Part shown: one piece after another, positions 1 through 9,766 of the stretch | Numbering within the stretch: position 1 is the stretch's first letter | How the letters are laid out: the number at the start of each line of letters is the position of its first letter | Assembly (NCBI GenBank): GCA_963785075.1 | Contig: CAWATW010000006.1 | Coordinates: 620,001 to 684,000 of the forward strand | DNA: 64,000 bases | Direction: 5' to 3' | From: JAOUGY01 sp963785075 | Lineage (GTDB): Bacteria > Actinomycetota > Acidimicrobiia > Spongiisociales > ZC4RG35 | The notes under the pieces: generated by a model | The model's database searches: none | Told to the model about the DNA's origin: nothing | What the model saw: only the letters and a program-made list of their open reading frames with translations | Made by a program: the position numbers and the translations under genes

Positions 1-158
1 CCCAGACGATTCTCTGCCTGTACGACCTCGAGCAGTTCACCGACGGCGAGATCCTGATCGACATCCTGCGAACCCACCCCAAGGTCCTCATGAGCGGAAT
101 GGTGATCGACAACCCGTGGTACGTCGAGCCGGACCAGTTCTTGACCCGAACGTCATGA
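1..158 (+). CDS. MEDS-domain sensor protein, C-terminal fragment
   Basis: The frame is open from the window edge (codons start at base 3) and stops at TGA 156-158, giving about 51 residues. Blocks such as CLYDLEQF, ILRTHPKVL and VIDNPWYV match the end of the MEDS domain (methanogen/methylotroph DcmR sensory domain), usually found in small-ligand sensing regulators. The N-terminal part lies outside the window. Its stop overlaps the next gene's ATG by four bases (ATGA, 155-158), so it was probably co-transcribed and co-translated with the PucR-type regulator. The family call rests on a short tail and is moderately sure. Confidence 0.6.
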   Translation, partial: QTILCLYDLEQFTDGEILIDILRTHPKVLMSGMVIDNPWYVEPDQFLTRTS

Positions 159-1807
159 TCGGTGCGAGCCGGCCGGTCTACGAAGGCGCCGCCGACCGCG
201 ACTCGCTGTCTCGCCTCCGCAGCCTGCTGGTGCTCGCCCAGCTCATGATGGAGAGCACGACCGAGGATCAGATCGTCCAACTCGCTGCGGGTGCAGCCCG
301 ATCGCTCGCCCCGTGCTCCTCGGTCCGGATCGACCTCGACGAGATCGATCATGACGGCCCGAACCGTGGCCTCGATGCTCGATACGATCGGAACTGCGGG
401 TGGCCGAGTCAACACGAGCACCGACTCCCACGTGTGGACCTATCCGGTCCACTCCGGGCAGGGACACGTGGGTTGGCTTGTGGCGACCTGTCATCGAGAC
501 CCTACCGAAGAGGAGCACTTCCTCCTCCGCTCGCTGGCCCAGCACGCCGGCGCCGCCGTCGCCAACAGTCGCCTCCACGAGCAGGAGCGTCGGACCGCGG
601 CCGAGGCCGAACGCGCGAACCAGCAACTGAATGAGACCCTGCAGGCGCTGCGCCGGAGCATGGAGATCCACGCCAGGCTCACGGAAGTGGCCGCCTCCGG
701 CTCGGGACGGGAAGGAATCGCCGACGCCGTCCACGAGCTGACCGGGATGGCGGTGGCGGTCGAGGATCGCTTCGGGAACCTTCGGGCATGGGCAGGGCCC
801 GACCGTCCCGATCCGTATCCGAAGGAGTCTCCGTCGACGCGCGAACGGCTGCTTCAGCGGGCGTTGAAGGCCGGGCGGCCCATCCGGATCGATTGCGGAT
901 GGATCGGGGTCACACAGCCGCAGCCGGACGTGATCGGGGCGCTGGTGCTCATGGACCCCGACGGTCCGCCACCGAACAACAGCTGGCGGCTGTCGAGCAC
1001 GGGCTGACCGTGCTGGCGATGGAGCTGGCCCGTCTGAGGAGCCTGGCCGAGAGTGAGCTGCGCATCCGACGCGACCTCGTCGAGGACCTGCTCGCCGGGA
1101 CCGACACCGAGAGCGCGCTGCGCCGAGCGCAGGCACTGCGGTATGATCTGGAACGCCCCCATCGCGTGGTCGTCGTGGAAGGCGAGGGCCTCACAGACGA
1201 CGACGCCTTCCTCCACGCAGTCCGTAGGGCGGCGCGGGATCAGCCCGTCGGGAGCCTGATCGTCCGCCGCGGTATCCAGGTCGTCGTCCTGTCCGATCAC
1301 GACGCCGATTGGGAGATCTTCCGCAAGGCCGTCCTCGTCGAGCTGAGAGGAGGGCGCTGTCGGGTCGGGGTCGGGAGGCAATGCGAAACCATCGACGGGC
1401 TTCCTGCCTCGCTTCGCCAGGCGGAGTCGGCTCTTCGCGTGCAGCGTGCCTCGGGGCGTGACGATCGAGCGACGTGCTATGACGATCTCGGTGTGTACCA
1501 GCTGCTCGCCGAGGTCCAGGATCCTGGGGCGACCGAGACCTTCGCGAGGCGCTGGCTGGCGGACTTGCTCGACTACGACGAGCACCGCAAGGCCGATCTC
1601 GTGACCACGCTCAGTCGATACCTCGACTGTGGAGGAAACTACGACGACACATCGGGGCGGCTGTTCATCCATCGATCGACCTTGAAGTACCGCCTCCAGC
1701 GGATCAGAGAGATCACGGGCTTCGATCTCAACGATCCCGACACGAGGTTCAACCTCCAGCTGGCCTGCCGGGCGTGGGAGACGCTCTCGGCACTCAGACA
1801 CGCTTGA
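155..1807 (+). pseudogene. PucR-type transcriptional regulator, broken by two frame changes
   Basis: Starting at ATG 155, the protein begins in one frame (N-terminal helix and GAF-like region, ...LDEIDHDG), moves to a second frame at about 330-370 (EEHFLLRSLAQHAGAAVANS, coiled region, second sensory segment), and returns to the first at about 960-965. It then reads through a CdaR/GGDEF-like middle to the C-terminal PucR helix-turn-helix (HRSTLKYRLQRI, about residues 495-520 of roughly 550). The first change needs one extra base, the second one missing base. PucR proteins usually activate catabolic operons, so the downstream coenzyme M-linked operon is a natural target. It could be an intact gene with two sequence errors. 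Confidence 0.7.
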
Positions 1808-2325
1808 CCGATCGTCCCGCCAGGACGAAACTCGGATCGATCGGCTTCGTGGCCGCTGGTAGGTCTGTGGCACCAAGGACAAAGTAGCCCTGGCCCGCGA
1901 CCTGGCCGGCCGTGGTACTCAACCAGGAACTCAGTTGCCTGGTGGACCAGGATTTGCAGGCGATCCAACTCATCGATGTGTTCCCGCCACACACCACCGA
2001 CATGTAGCAGATCGAGGTCCGACACAACATGTTTGATGGCGTCGACGCCTTGAAGTTCTCGCACGTGCGTTATGGCTCGATCAACGGCCAGCGTCACGTG
2101 TTTCGACGACCACTTGAGATGTGCAACGAGGTGTTCAGCATGGGCCGGGCCACCGGTTTGGTGCGATCGGAGCTGTGACCGCCAGGTGATCCCGGGGCGA
2201 CCGCGCCCGGGATCACCTCGACCTGACAGGACCACTCTGGGGCCGAATCTCCACCTGATGAGCCATGGGGCGACATCGGCCACGTTCGTAGGCTCGCGTC
2301 GTCGGTCGACGAGGAGCAGCGGAAC
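1808..2325 (+). other. 518-bp region without an intact gene
   Basis: No frame on either strand gives a convincing complete protein. A forward reading near 1925-2178 has protein-like stretches (VDALKFSHVRYGSINGQRHV) interrupted by stops, so a decayed remnant is possible, but I cannot assign it to a family. The segment must hold the promoter of the operon starting at 2326; a purine-rich GAGGAGCAG sits just upstream of that GTG. No clear -35/-10 pair or terminator hairpin was seen. Confidence 0.4.
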
Positions 2326-3661
2326 GTGACGAAACGGCTGGTGGTGATCGGAGGCGGCGCGACAGGAATGTCGGCCGCGTCTGCCGCCCGCCGTGTCGAT
2401 CCTGACCTCGAGATCGTGGTCTTGGAGGCGAGCGGGTTCGCTGCCTGGGGGATGTGCGGCATTCCGTACTTCGTGGCCGGCATGGTCGGTGATGCCCAGG
2501 AGCTGATCAGCATCACTCCCGAGGAGTTCCGCCGCCGCCGTCGCATCGACCTGCGATTTCACTCCCGGGTGACCGAGATCGATGCCGACGGCCACGCGGT
2601 GACGGTCGAATCCGGCGGCCGGATCGACCGGCTCACCTACTCGAAGCTGGTGGTGGCGGCCGGAGCGACGCCAGTCGTACCTCCTGTTCCTGGAATCGAC
2701 GGTCCACGCGTCCACCTCATCCGGAGTCTGGAGGGGGCGATCGCCCTGCGGGCCCTCGTCGCCTCAGGACAAGTCCCCCGGGCCCTGGTGGTCGGGGCAG
2801 GGTACGTGGGACTCGAGATGGCAGAAGCACTCGTCGAAGCCGGCATCGAGGTCACAGTGGCCGAACGGCTCCCCCGAGTCATGCCCACCATCGACCGTGA
2901 GATGGCTGACCTGGTGGAGGCGGAAACCAGAGCCCACGTGGAACTTCGACTCGGAGGCGGACTGGCCGAACTCGCCGACGACCAGGCAACGTTCGACGAC
3001 GGGACCGTGGACAGATTCGACGTCGTCGTGGTGGCAGCGGGGATCCGGGCAGCGTCGAGAGAAGCCGCCGCCGCCGGGGCCACCGTCACGGAGACCGGGG
3101 CTCTGGCCGTCGACGATCACATGCGCACCTCGCTTCCAGGACGTGCTCGCCGCCGGCGACTGTGTGGCGGTCCATCACATCGTGCTCGGCGGACCGGCCC
3201 ATGTGGCTCTCGGTCCCACCGCCAACAAAACCGGACGGGTGGCCGGCATGGTTGCGGCCGGAGCCGAGTCCCGTTTCGACGGAATCGTGGGCACGGCGGT
3301 GGCCAAGGTGTTCGACCTGACCGTCGCGCGCACGGGTCTCACGGTCGAAGAAGCGACCCAGGCCGGGTTCGAGGCACTCAGCGCCGACTCCGTGGCGGGA
3401 TCGAAGGCCAGGTACTACCCCGGCGCCGCCCCCACCCATTCACGTCTCGTGTTCACACCGACGGGACGACTCCTGGGAGCCCAGATGGTGTCGCGAGATC
3501 CCGCCACGGCCAAGCGAATCGACGTGATCGCGACAGCCCTTCACGCCGGCTTCGACGTCGACCGCCTCGGCTCTCTCGACCTCTCATACGCACCGCCTTT
3601 TGCCCCCGTATACGACCCCGTCCTGAGGGTGGCGCAGGCGGCCGCCAAGCAGATCGCATGA
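2326..3661 (+). pseudogene. FAD-dependent CoA-disulfide-reductase-type oxidoreductase, one frameshift
   Basis: The N-terminal FAD-binding motif (VVIGGGATGMSAA) is followed by the single active-site cysteine in MCGIPYF, typical of the CoA-disulfide reductase/NADH oxidase group of flavoproteins, then a central NAD(P)-binding GAGYVGLEMAEALVEAG. At about 3139-3140 (CCAGGACG) one extra base breaks the frame; removing it restores SLPDVLAAGDCV, the conserved second FAD motif, and the C-terminal dimerisation domain ends at 3661. Repaired length is about 444 aa, normal for the family. The GTG start is preceded by GAGGAGC. In this operon it could keep coenzyme M or CoA thiols reduced; that role is inference. 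Confidence 0.75.
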
Positions 3662-3677
3662 CCAGGAGACAGATCAC

Positions 3678-4437
3678 ATGAGGCTCGAAGGAAAGGCTGC
3701 GCTGATAACCGGAGCGGGATCCGGGTATCGGGCGTGCGGCGGCGGAGCTGTTCGCATCCGAGGGTGCGTCGGTGGCCGTGGTGGACATCGATCTCGCCGC
3801 CGCCCAGGAGACCGTGGCCGGCATCACGGACACCGGCGGCACGGCGGTGGCGCTGGCCGGCAACGTCGCCCAGGCCGACGACATCGAGCGGGCCGTCAAC
3901 CAGGCTGCCGAGGAGTTCGGGGGACTTCATGTGGTCTACAACAACGCCGGGGTCAACTCGACCGGATCGGTTGCCGACGCCACCGAGGCAGACTGGGATC
4001 GATGTTTCGACGTGAATGTGAAAGGGACCTTCCTCACGTCGCGGGCGGCGGTCCCGCACATGAACGGCGGCTCGATCGTCAACCAGGCATCAGTGGCCGC
4101 ACTGGTCGCCGTGGCGGGTTTTGCCGCCTATTGCTCCGCCAAGGGTGCGGTCGTGTCCCTGACCCGCTCGATGGCGATCGACCTCGCCCCTCGGGGGATC
4201 CGGGTGAATGCGCTGTGCCCGGGAACCGTCTACACGCCTCTGATGGAGCCGCTGATGCGCAATCGAGGTGACGGCGACCTCGAGGCGGGCCTCGCCATGA
4301 CCGCTCTCAAGTACCCCATCGGCCGCATCGGCAAGCCGATCGAGATCGCACAGGCGGCCTTGTATCTCGCCTCCGACGACGCCAGCTTCGTCACCGGTTC
4401 CATCTTCACCGTCGACGGCGGCATGACGGCTCAGTAG
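3678..4437 (+). pseudogene. Short-chain dehydrogenase/reductase, one frameshift
   Basis: ATG 3678 follows AGGAGA. The start of the Rossmann motif (ALITGAGSG) is separated from the rest by one extra base at 3726 (GGGTATCGGG); deleting it gives GAGSGIGRAAAELFASEG. NNAG, the catalytic serine (NQAS) and AAYCSAK are all present, so this is a classical SDR of about 252 aa. In known coenzyme M pathways two SDRs oxidise hydroxypropyl-CoM. The sulfonate-binding Arg three residues before the catalytic Tyr of the R-enzyme, as I recall it, is Phe here, so the substrate is unproven. It lies 16 bases after the FAD reductase and 12 bases before the CoA transferase. Confidence 0.75.
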
Positions 4438-4449
4438 GAGACCAGCACG

Positions 4450-5364
4450 ATGCCATTTCATCTGGGCACCCAGAAACTCACCAACCTCGACAGGGCGGCC
4501 GCGTTGGTCCACCCCGGCGCGGTCATCGCCCTGGGCGGAGGTCTGTCCGCCCGCCTGCCCATGGCGCTGGTCCGCCAGATGATCCGGCTCGGGATCGGCG
4601 ACCTGCATGCAGTGGGTTCGGCGCACTCGATCGATGTCGACCTGCTCGTGGCGGCGGGACTGCTGGCAGTGAGTGAAGAGAGCTACGTCGGGTTCGAACA
4701 GGACCACGGACTCGCCCCGGCGTTTCGGCGGGCGGCATCGTCGGGCACCATCGCCATCCGCGAGAGCTGCTGTGACACCATCCTCACCCAACTCCGAGCC
4801 ACAGAGATGGGACTGCCCTTCCTCCCCGTTCGTGGGGTACGGGGGACCGACATCCACCGGTTGCACCCCGAGTACGCCGAGATCACCTGCCCGTTCACCG
4901 GTGAGAAGCTCGTGGCCGTACCGGCGCTCCAGCCCGACTTCGCCCTCATCCATGCACCGATCGGCGACAAGGCCGGCAACCTTCACCTCGACCAGCCCTA
5001 TGTGCTCGACGAGCGCTTCGCGGTGGCGTCGGCCGCCGTCGTCGCCACCGTCGACCGGATCGTTCCCACCGACGAAGTGGCGGCGGCAGGGGTGACGATC
5101 CCCGGGTACCGGGTTGCAGCGGTGGCCGAGGTGCCGTTCGGCGCACACCCCTCGTCGTCCTACCCCAACTACGCCTACGACCGGACCCACATCGCCGAAT
5201 GGGTGGCGGCGGCATCGACTGCCGAGGGGGCCGCACGCTACCTGCGGCGCTACGTCCTCGCCGTCGACGAGACCGAGTACCGGTCCCTGATCGGGAGCGA
5301 TCGCCTCGACCGCATCTCGTCGTTCGGCGCCTCCACCGAGGCGTGGATGGAGCTCTACGCATGA
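4450..5364 (+). CDS. CoA transferase, subunit A (glutaconate/IpdA type)
   Basis: A 304-aa alpha subunit of family I CoA transferase. An N-terminal glycine-rich stretch (VIALGGGLSARLP), the central CPFTGEKLVAVPALQPDFA block and KAGNLHLDQPY are characteristic. Its TGA overlaps the ATG of subunit B by four bases, fixing the pair as one unit. It could move CoA onto an acid made upstream in the operon, for example acetoacetate, the usual product of 2-ketopropyl-CoM carboxylation. The actinobacterial IpdAB ring-opening hydrolases share this fold, so transferase versus hydrolase is open. Start at ATG 4450 after GGAGACCAGCACG. Confidence 0.8.
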   Translation: MPFHLGTQKLTNLDRAAALVHPGAVIALGGGLSARLPMALVRQMIRLGIGDLHAVGSAHSIDVDLLVAAGLLAVSEESYVGFEQDHGLAPAFRRAASSGTIAIRESCCDTILTQLRATEMGLPFLPVRGVRGTDIHRLHPEYAEITCPFTGEKLVAVPALQPDFALIHAPIGDKAGNLHLDQPYVLDERFAVASAAVVATVDRIVPTDEVAAAGVTIPGYRVAAVAEVPFGAHPSSSYPNYAYDRTHIAEWVAAASTAEGAARYLRRYVLAVDETEYRSLIGSDRLDRISSFGASTEAWMELYA

Positions 5365-6161
5365 CCTACTCCATCGACGAGTGGTTCGTGGTGACCCTGG
5401 CCCGGACCATCTCGGATCGTGAGGTCACCTTCCACGGGTTCGGAAGCCCCTGCGCCCAGGTGGCGATGCACCTTGCCAAGCGGTCGCATGCGCCGGACAT
5501 GCTCCTCGTTGAGGGCGCCATGTATGCCGTGGATCCCACCCCCTCGTTCATCCCTCGGACGGGCAACGATTCGATTCTCAAGCAGGGCGCGGCCTACTCG
5601 ATGAGGTTCGAGGAGTTCTTCGACGCCGCGATCCGCGGTGATGTCGATCGCATGTTCCTGTCGGGTGGCCAGATCGACGCCCATGGGAACACCAACGTGA
5701 CCGCGATCGGTGGGATGCCGGATCCCAAGGTCAAGTTGGGTGGGGGCGGGGGCGGCTGCAACCTGTCCGCCACGATCCGCCATCTGACGCTGTGGTCCAC
5801 GAATCATCGAAGTGGCCGGTGTCTCGTGGACCGATGCGACTTCATCACCGACATCGGGCACCGGACACCCGCCGGCACGCGAGCAGATCTGGGGTACACC
5901 GGCGGCGGTCCCGAGTGGCTCGTCACCGAGTTGGGTGTGTTCGACTACCACGAGGATAGGGCACGACTGGTGCGGCACTTCCCCGACGTCACGATCGAGC
6001 AGATCGTCTCCGCCACCGGCTTCGATTTCGAGGTTGCCCCCGACCTGGCGCAGGTCGACCGGCCGACCGAATCCGAGATCCAGGTGATTCGCAGCATCGA
6101 CCCTCTCGGAGTTCGCCGGAGCGAGTTCAAGGCGTCAGAGCTCGAGCGGAGCTTCGAGTGA
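5361..6161 (+). CDS. CoA transferase, subunit B (glutaconate/IpdB type)
   Basis: A 266-aa beta subunit beginning at ATG 5361 inside the stop of subunit A (ATGA). It has the family pattern: TFHGFGSPCAQVAMHLAKR, LLVEGAMYAVDP and the glycine-rich KVKLGGGGGGCNL. I do not see the S-E-N-G catalytic block of short-chain acetoacetate transferases, so the closer relatives are glutaconate-type transferases or IpdB-like hydrolases. Its TGA overlaps the GTG of the acyl-CoA synthetase by four bases. Together with the A subunit it would form a heteromeric cytosolic enzyme acting on a CoA thioester. Confidence 0.8.
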   Translation: MTYSIDEWFVVTLARTISDREVTFHGFGSPCAQVAMHLAKRSHAPDMLLVEGAMYAVDPTPSFIPRTGNDSILKQGAAYSMRFEEFFDAAIRGDVDRMFLSGGQIDAHGNTNVTAIGGMPDPKVKLGGGGGGCNLSATIRHLTLWSTNHRSGRCLVDRCDFITDIGHRTPAGTRADLGYTGGGPEWLVTELGVFDYHEDRARLVRHFPDVTIEQIVSATGFDFEVAPDLAQVDRPTESEIQVIRSIDPLGVRRSEFKASELERSFE

Positions 6162-8198
6162 CCCTCGACGCGGTGTTCGGGCCAAGGCGCGTGGCGATCG
6201 TGGGGGCATCGGACCAAGCCGGCAAGCTCGGCGCAGTCCTCTGGAACAACATGGCGGGCTTCGACGGCGAGGTCATCCCGGTGAGCGGCTCTGCCGACCA
6301 GGTGGGCGGTCAGCGGGCGTATCCCAGCCTCCGCGACGTCGAGGGCACGATCGATCTGGCCGTGTTGGCGGTACCGGCATCCGCATGCCCGGATGTCGCA
6401 GCCGACGCCGCCGCCGCCGGCGTGGGTGCTGTCGTCGTCTTGTCGGGCGGGTTCGCAGAGACCGGTCCGGACGGCGCTGCGTTGCAGCAACGACTGAAAC
6501 AGGCGGCCGGATCGAGCAGGATCGTGGGTCCCAACTGCTTCGGCGTGCAGAACGCCGCCACGGGGTTGAACGCATCGATGGCCGCCGGCTCCAGTGCCGA
6601 TCCGGGAGGCATCGCCCTGGTCACCCAGTCCGGAGCGTACGGGATGGCGATCCACGCCATGGGTGCGCGATGAGCACGTTCGGTTCGGCAAGGTGTACGC
6701 CTCGGGGAACAAGGTCGACATCGATGACCATGAGGTCATCTCATACCTGAATGGGGATCCCGCCACCACGGTGATCTGCGTGTTCGCCGAATCCGTCGGC
6801 GACGGAGCGGCCCTCACCCGAGCCGTGAGAGCCACCAGCCCCAACAAACCGGTCATCATCACCAAGACCGGGCGATCCGAGGCGGGAAGCCGGGCTGCCC
6901 GGTCACACACGGGCTCGCTCGCAACGAGCGACACTGTGTTCCGATCGGCCCTCCGCCAGGCAGGGGCCCTCGTGGTCGATTCGGGGCTTGAGATGATCGA
7001 CGCCGCCCGGGCGCTCGAGGGTCAGCCGCTACCACGCGGGGCCCGAGCGGCGATCATCACCAACTCCGGGGGAACCGGTGTGGAGCTGGCCGACATGCTC
7101 GCCGATGAGGGAATCACGGTGCCCGAGCTGTCCACCGAGCTCCAGGATCTGATCGCCGCTCGGCTTCCTGCCTTTGCCAGCGCTCGCAATCCCGTGGACA
7201 TGACACCCGTCTGGTCGCGCTTCGCCGAGCTGTACCCCTGGCTCGTCGATACACTCGCTCGCTCCGGCGAAGTCGACGTGGTGATCCCGATCCTGCTCCA
7301 GCGATCGGCAATGGACCCTGCCACGGTGGAGGCGGTGGAACGGGCAGTGACCGAGCTGAGGTCCGACGGCATCGACACTCCGGTATACGTTTGCTGGGTG
7401 GCGCCACGACGGGCACGGAACAATGCCGATGCGCTCCAGGCGGCAGGAATCCCCTGCTACGAATGGCCCGAGCGGACCGCCAGGGCGGTCGGGCACGCCG
7501 TCCGGTACGCCTCCGCTCGGTCTCGAGTCCGACCGCCGGCGGGCGCCCCGCCGCCGGCCTCGAATCGGCTTCCCTCCGGCCCGCTGGCACCCGCCGAAGC
7601 CGCCCATCTGATGTCGGAGTTCCGGATTCCCATGGTGACGAGCGTGGTGTGCCAGACCGCTGACGAGGCGGTCGCGGCTGCCATCGGTCACACCGGATCG
7701 ACCGTGATGAAGACCGCCGACCCGACGGTGGCACACCGAACCGAGCATGGGGGTGTGGCGCTCGGGCTCGATGGCGCAGCGGCGATCAGGACCGCGTTCG
7801 ACCGCCTGGGCGGACCCGTGATCGTCCAGCCTCAGATCAGTGGGGTCGAGGTGGCTGTCGGAGCCGTGCGGGATCCCGCCTTTGGTCCGATGGTGATGGT
7901 CGGTCTGGGGGGCACCACGGTCGAGCTGTTCGGCGACGTGGCCTTTGGGTGCGCCCCGGTCGACCGTCTGGAGGCTCTCACCCTGCTCGAGACGCTCCGC
8001 TCGTTTCCACTCCTGGCCGGATTCCGAGGTGCGCCGCCGTGCGATCTCGATGCTCTCGCCGGACTGATCGCCGACGTGAGCAGGCTGGTGACGGCCCATC
8101 CCGAGATCTCAGAACTCGACCTCAACCCCGTGATTGCGTCGCCGGACGGAGCGGTCGCAGTCGATTGGAAAGTGACCGTGAGGAAAGGCAGCCAATGA
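6158..8198 (+). pseudogene. NDP-forming acyl-CoA synthetase (acetate-CoA ligase ADP-forming type), one frameshift
   Basis: GTG 6158 overlaps the previous stop. The N-terminal CoA-binding domain (VAIVGASDQAGKLG), the succinyl-CoA-synthetase-like domain with the phosphohistidine region RSHTGSLATSD, and a C-terminal ATP-grasp domain (TVMKTADPTVAHRTEHGGV) are in the ACD order. One extra base at about 6664 splits it; removing it joins HAMG to RDEHVRFGKVYASGNKVDID. Repaired length is about 679 aa, normal for the fused family. These enzymes make an acyl-CoA from acid, CoA and ATP. It offers a second route, next to the CoA transferase, for activating the acid produced by the carboxylase. Its stop overlaps the next ATG. 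Confidence 0.8.
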
Positions 8199-9766
8199 CG
8201 ACAGCCTGGGACATCCAGCACACGCACATCTCGATCAAGGACTGGGCGCCCGAGATCGACTCGATGCTCGAAGACCCATCGGATGAACGCGTCGTGTTCA
8301 ACATCGACGAGTCCGACACCCGTGAGTTCGACGCCATCTACGTCGGAGGCGGGGCGGCAGGCAGATTCGGATCCGCCTATCTCCGGGCGATGGGTGGTCG
8401 TCCGCTCATTGTGGAACGGTGGCCGTTCTTGGGCGGTTCATGCCCGCACAACGCATGCGTGCCCCATCATCTCTTCAGCGAGTGTGCGGCCGAGCTGATG
8501 CTGGCCCGGACATTCGCCGGGCGGTTCTGGTTCCCCGAGATGGATGGGAAGATCGTGTCGATCAAGGAGATCGTCGATCTCTTCCGGGCCGGGCGCGTGG
8601 CGCCCCACGCCATCATGAACTTCCAGAGCAAAGAGCAACTCGACATCGAGTACGTGCTCAACGCCGAGGCCCGCATCATCGACAGCCACACGGTGGAAGT
8701 TGCTGGGCGAACGTTCACCGCCAAGAACCTCATCCTGGCGCTGGGTGCCAGGTCCAGACCACTCGACTGCTCCGGCGCCGACCTCCACGGCGTGTACAGC
8801 TACGAGACCCTCGTCGAGGATCTGGACTACGAACCCGGAGACACCGTGGTGGTACTGGGCGGCAGCAAGACCGCAGTCGAGTACGGGTCGTTCTTCCAGG
8901 CGACCGGCCGACGCACGATCATGGTGGTCCGATCACAGCTCTTGAAGAACATCCCCGACGGCGAGACTCGAGACTACGTCCGCCTGATGCTCGAGGAGCA
9001 GGGCATGGAGATCTGGGAAGGGTCGGTCGTCGACTCGATCGAAGGCGACGCCAACGGCAACGTCACCGCAGTGGTGATCCACACGCCCGGGGGGACCGAA
9101 CGGATCGAGACCGACTTCGTGTTCCACGGACTGGGCGAGATCCCCAACTCGGAGATGGCCGCCGACATCCTGGGTGTGGAGTTGGCAGAGAATGGGGCGG
9201 TGATGGTCGATCCTCAGCTTCGCACTTCGGTTCCCAACGTGTATGCGGTCGGTGACCTGATCGGCGGGCCGATGGAGATGTTCAAGGCACGCAAGTCCGG
9301 CATGTACGCCGCCCGCCACGTGATGGGCGACGACACCGTGGACTACGTCGTGAAGGAGTACCCGGACTTCCTGCACACGCACTACGAGGTGTCGTGGTTC
9401 GGAATGGGTGAGGAGGAGGCGCGAGAGAAACACGACAGCGTCACAATCATCAAGATGCCGCCGGAGACCGAGAACGGGCTCGATGTGGCGCTCCCGGCCA
9501 CGGATCGGGTCATGCTCTATGCGTTCGCCAAGGCCCGGATGTCGGGCTTCCAGAAGCTGGTCATCGACTCCGACACACGCCGCGTGCTGGGGGCCCACCA
9601 CGTCGGATACGGCGCCAAGGACGCCTTCCAGTATCTGTTCGTGTTGTACAAGCAGGGCCTCACCGTCGACCAGTTGGCCGAGATGGACGAGCTGTTCCTC
9701 AATCCGACCCACTTCATACAGCTCTCCCGACTCAGGGCCGGTTCCAAGAGCCTGCGCGACCTGTGA
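8195..9766 (+). CDS. xecC: 2-ketopropyl-coenzyme M oxidoreductase/carboxylase
   Basis: A 523-aa FAD/NADPH disulfide oxidoreductase, the same length as the Xanthobacter enzyme as I recall it. The redox pair lies in SCPHNAC (Cys83 and Cys88), with the intervening His that distinguishes this enzyme from mercuric or glutathione reductases, and the C-terminal NPTHFIQLSRLR replaces the usual His-Pro-Thr catalytic segment. Long stretches (HNACVPHHLFSECAAELML, GPMEMFKARKSG) fit the family closely. The reaction cleaves the thioether of 2-ketopropyl-CoM and carboxylates the product to acetoacetate, releasing coenzyme M. ATG 8195 overlaps the previous TGA; its own TGA overlaps the comA GTG. No epoxyalkane:CoM transferase lies in the window, so the substrate source is unknown. 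Confidence 0.9.
   Translation: MTTAWDIQHTHISIKDWAPEIDSMLEDPSDERVVFNIDESDTREFDAIYVGGGAAGRFGSAYLRAMGGRPLIVERWPFLGGSCPHNACVPHHLFSECAAELMLARTFAGRFWFPEMDGKIVSIKEIVDLFRAGRVAPHAIMNFQSKEQLDIEYVLNAEARIIDSHTVEVAGRTFTAKNLILALGARSRPLDCSGADLHGVYSYETLVEDLDYEPGDTVVVLGGSKTAVEYGSFFQATGRRTIMVVRSQLLKNIPDGETRDYVRLMLEEQGMEIWEGSVVDSIEGDANGNVTAVVIHTPGGTERIETDFVFHGLGEIPNSEMAADILGVELAENGAVMVDPQLRTSVPNVYAVGDLIGGPMEMFKARKSGMYAARHVMGDDTVDYVVKEYPDFLHTHYEVSWFGMGEEEAREKHDSVTIIKMPPETENGLDVALPATDRVMLYAFAKARMSGFQKLVIDSDTRRVLGAHHVGYGAKDAFQYLFVLYKQGLTVDQLAEMDELFLNPTHFIQLSRLRAGSKSLRDL

Noticed and set aside
1794..2715. A minus-strand gene across the gap and the FAD reductase start
   Set aside because: It covers the conserved FAD-binding coding sequence of the plus strand and shows no family motif of its own.
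8195..9766. Annotation as mercuric or dihydrolipoamide reductase
   Set aside because: The CPHNAC pair, the 523-aa length and the NPTHFIQLSRLR ending are those of 2-ketopropyl-CoM carboxylase, and the neighbour is a coenzyme M synthesis gene.
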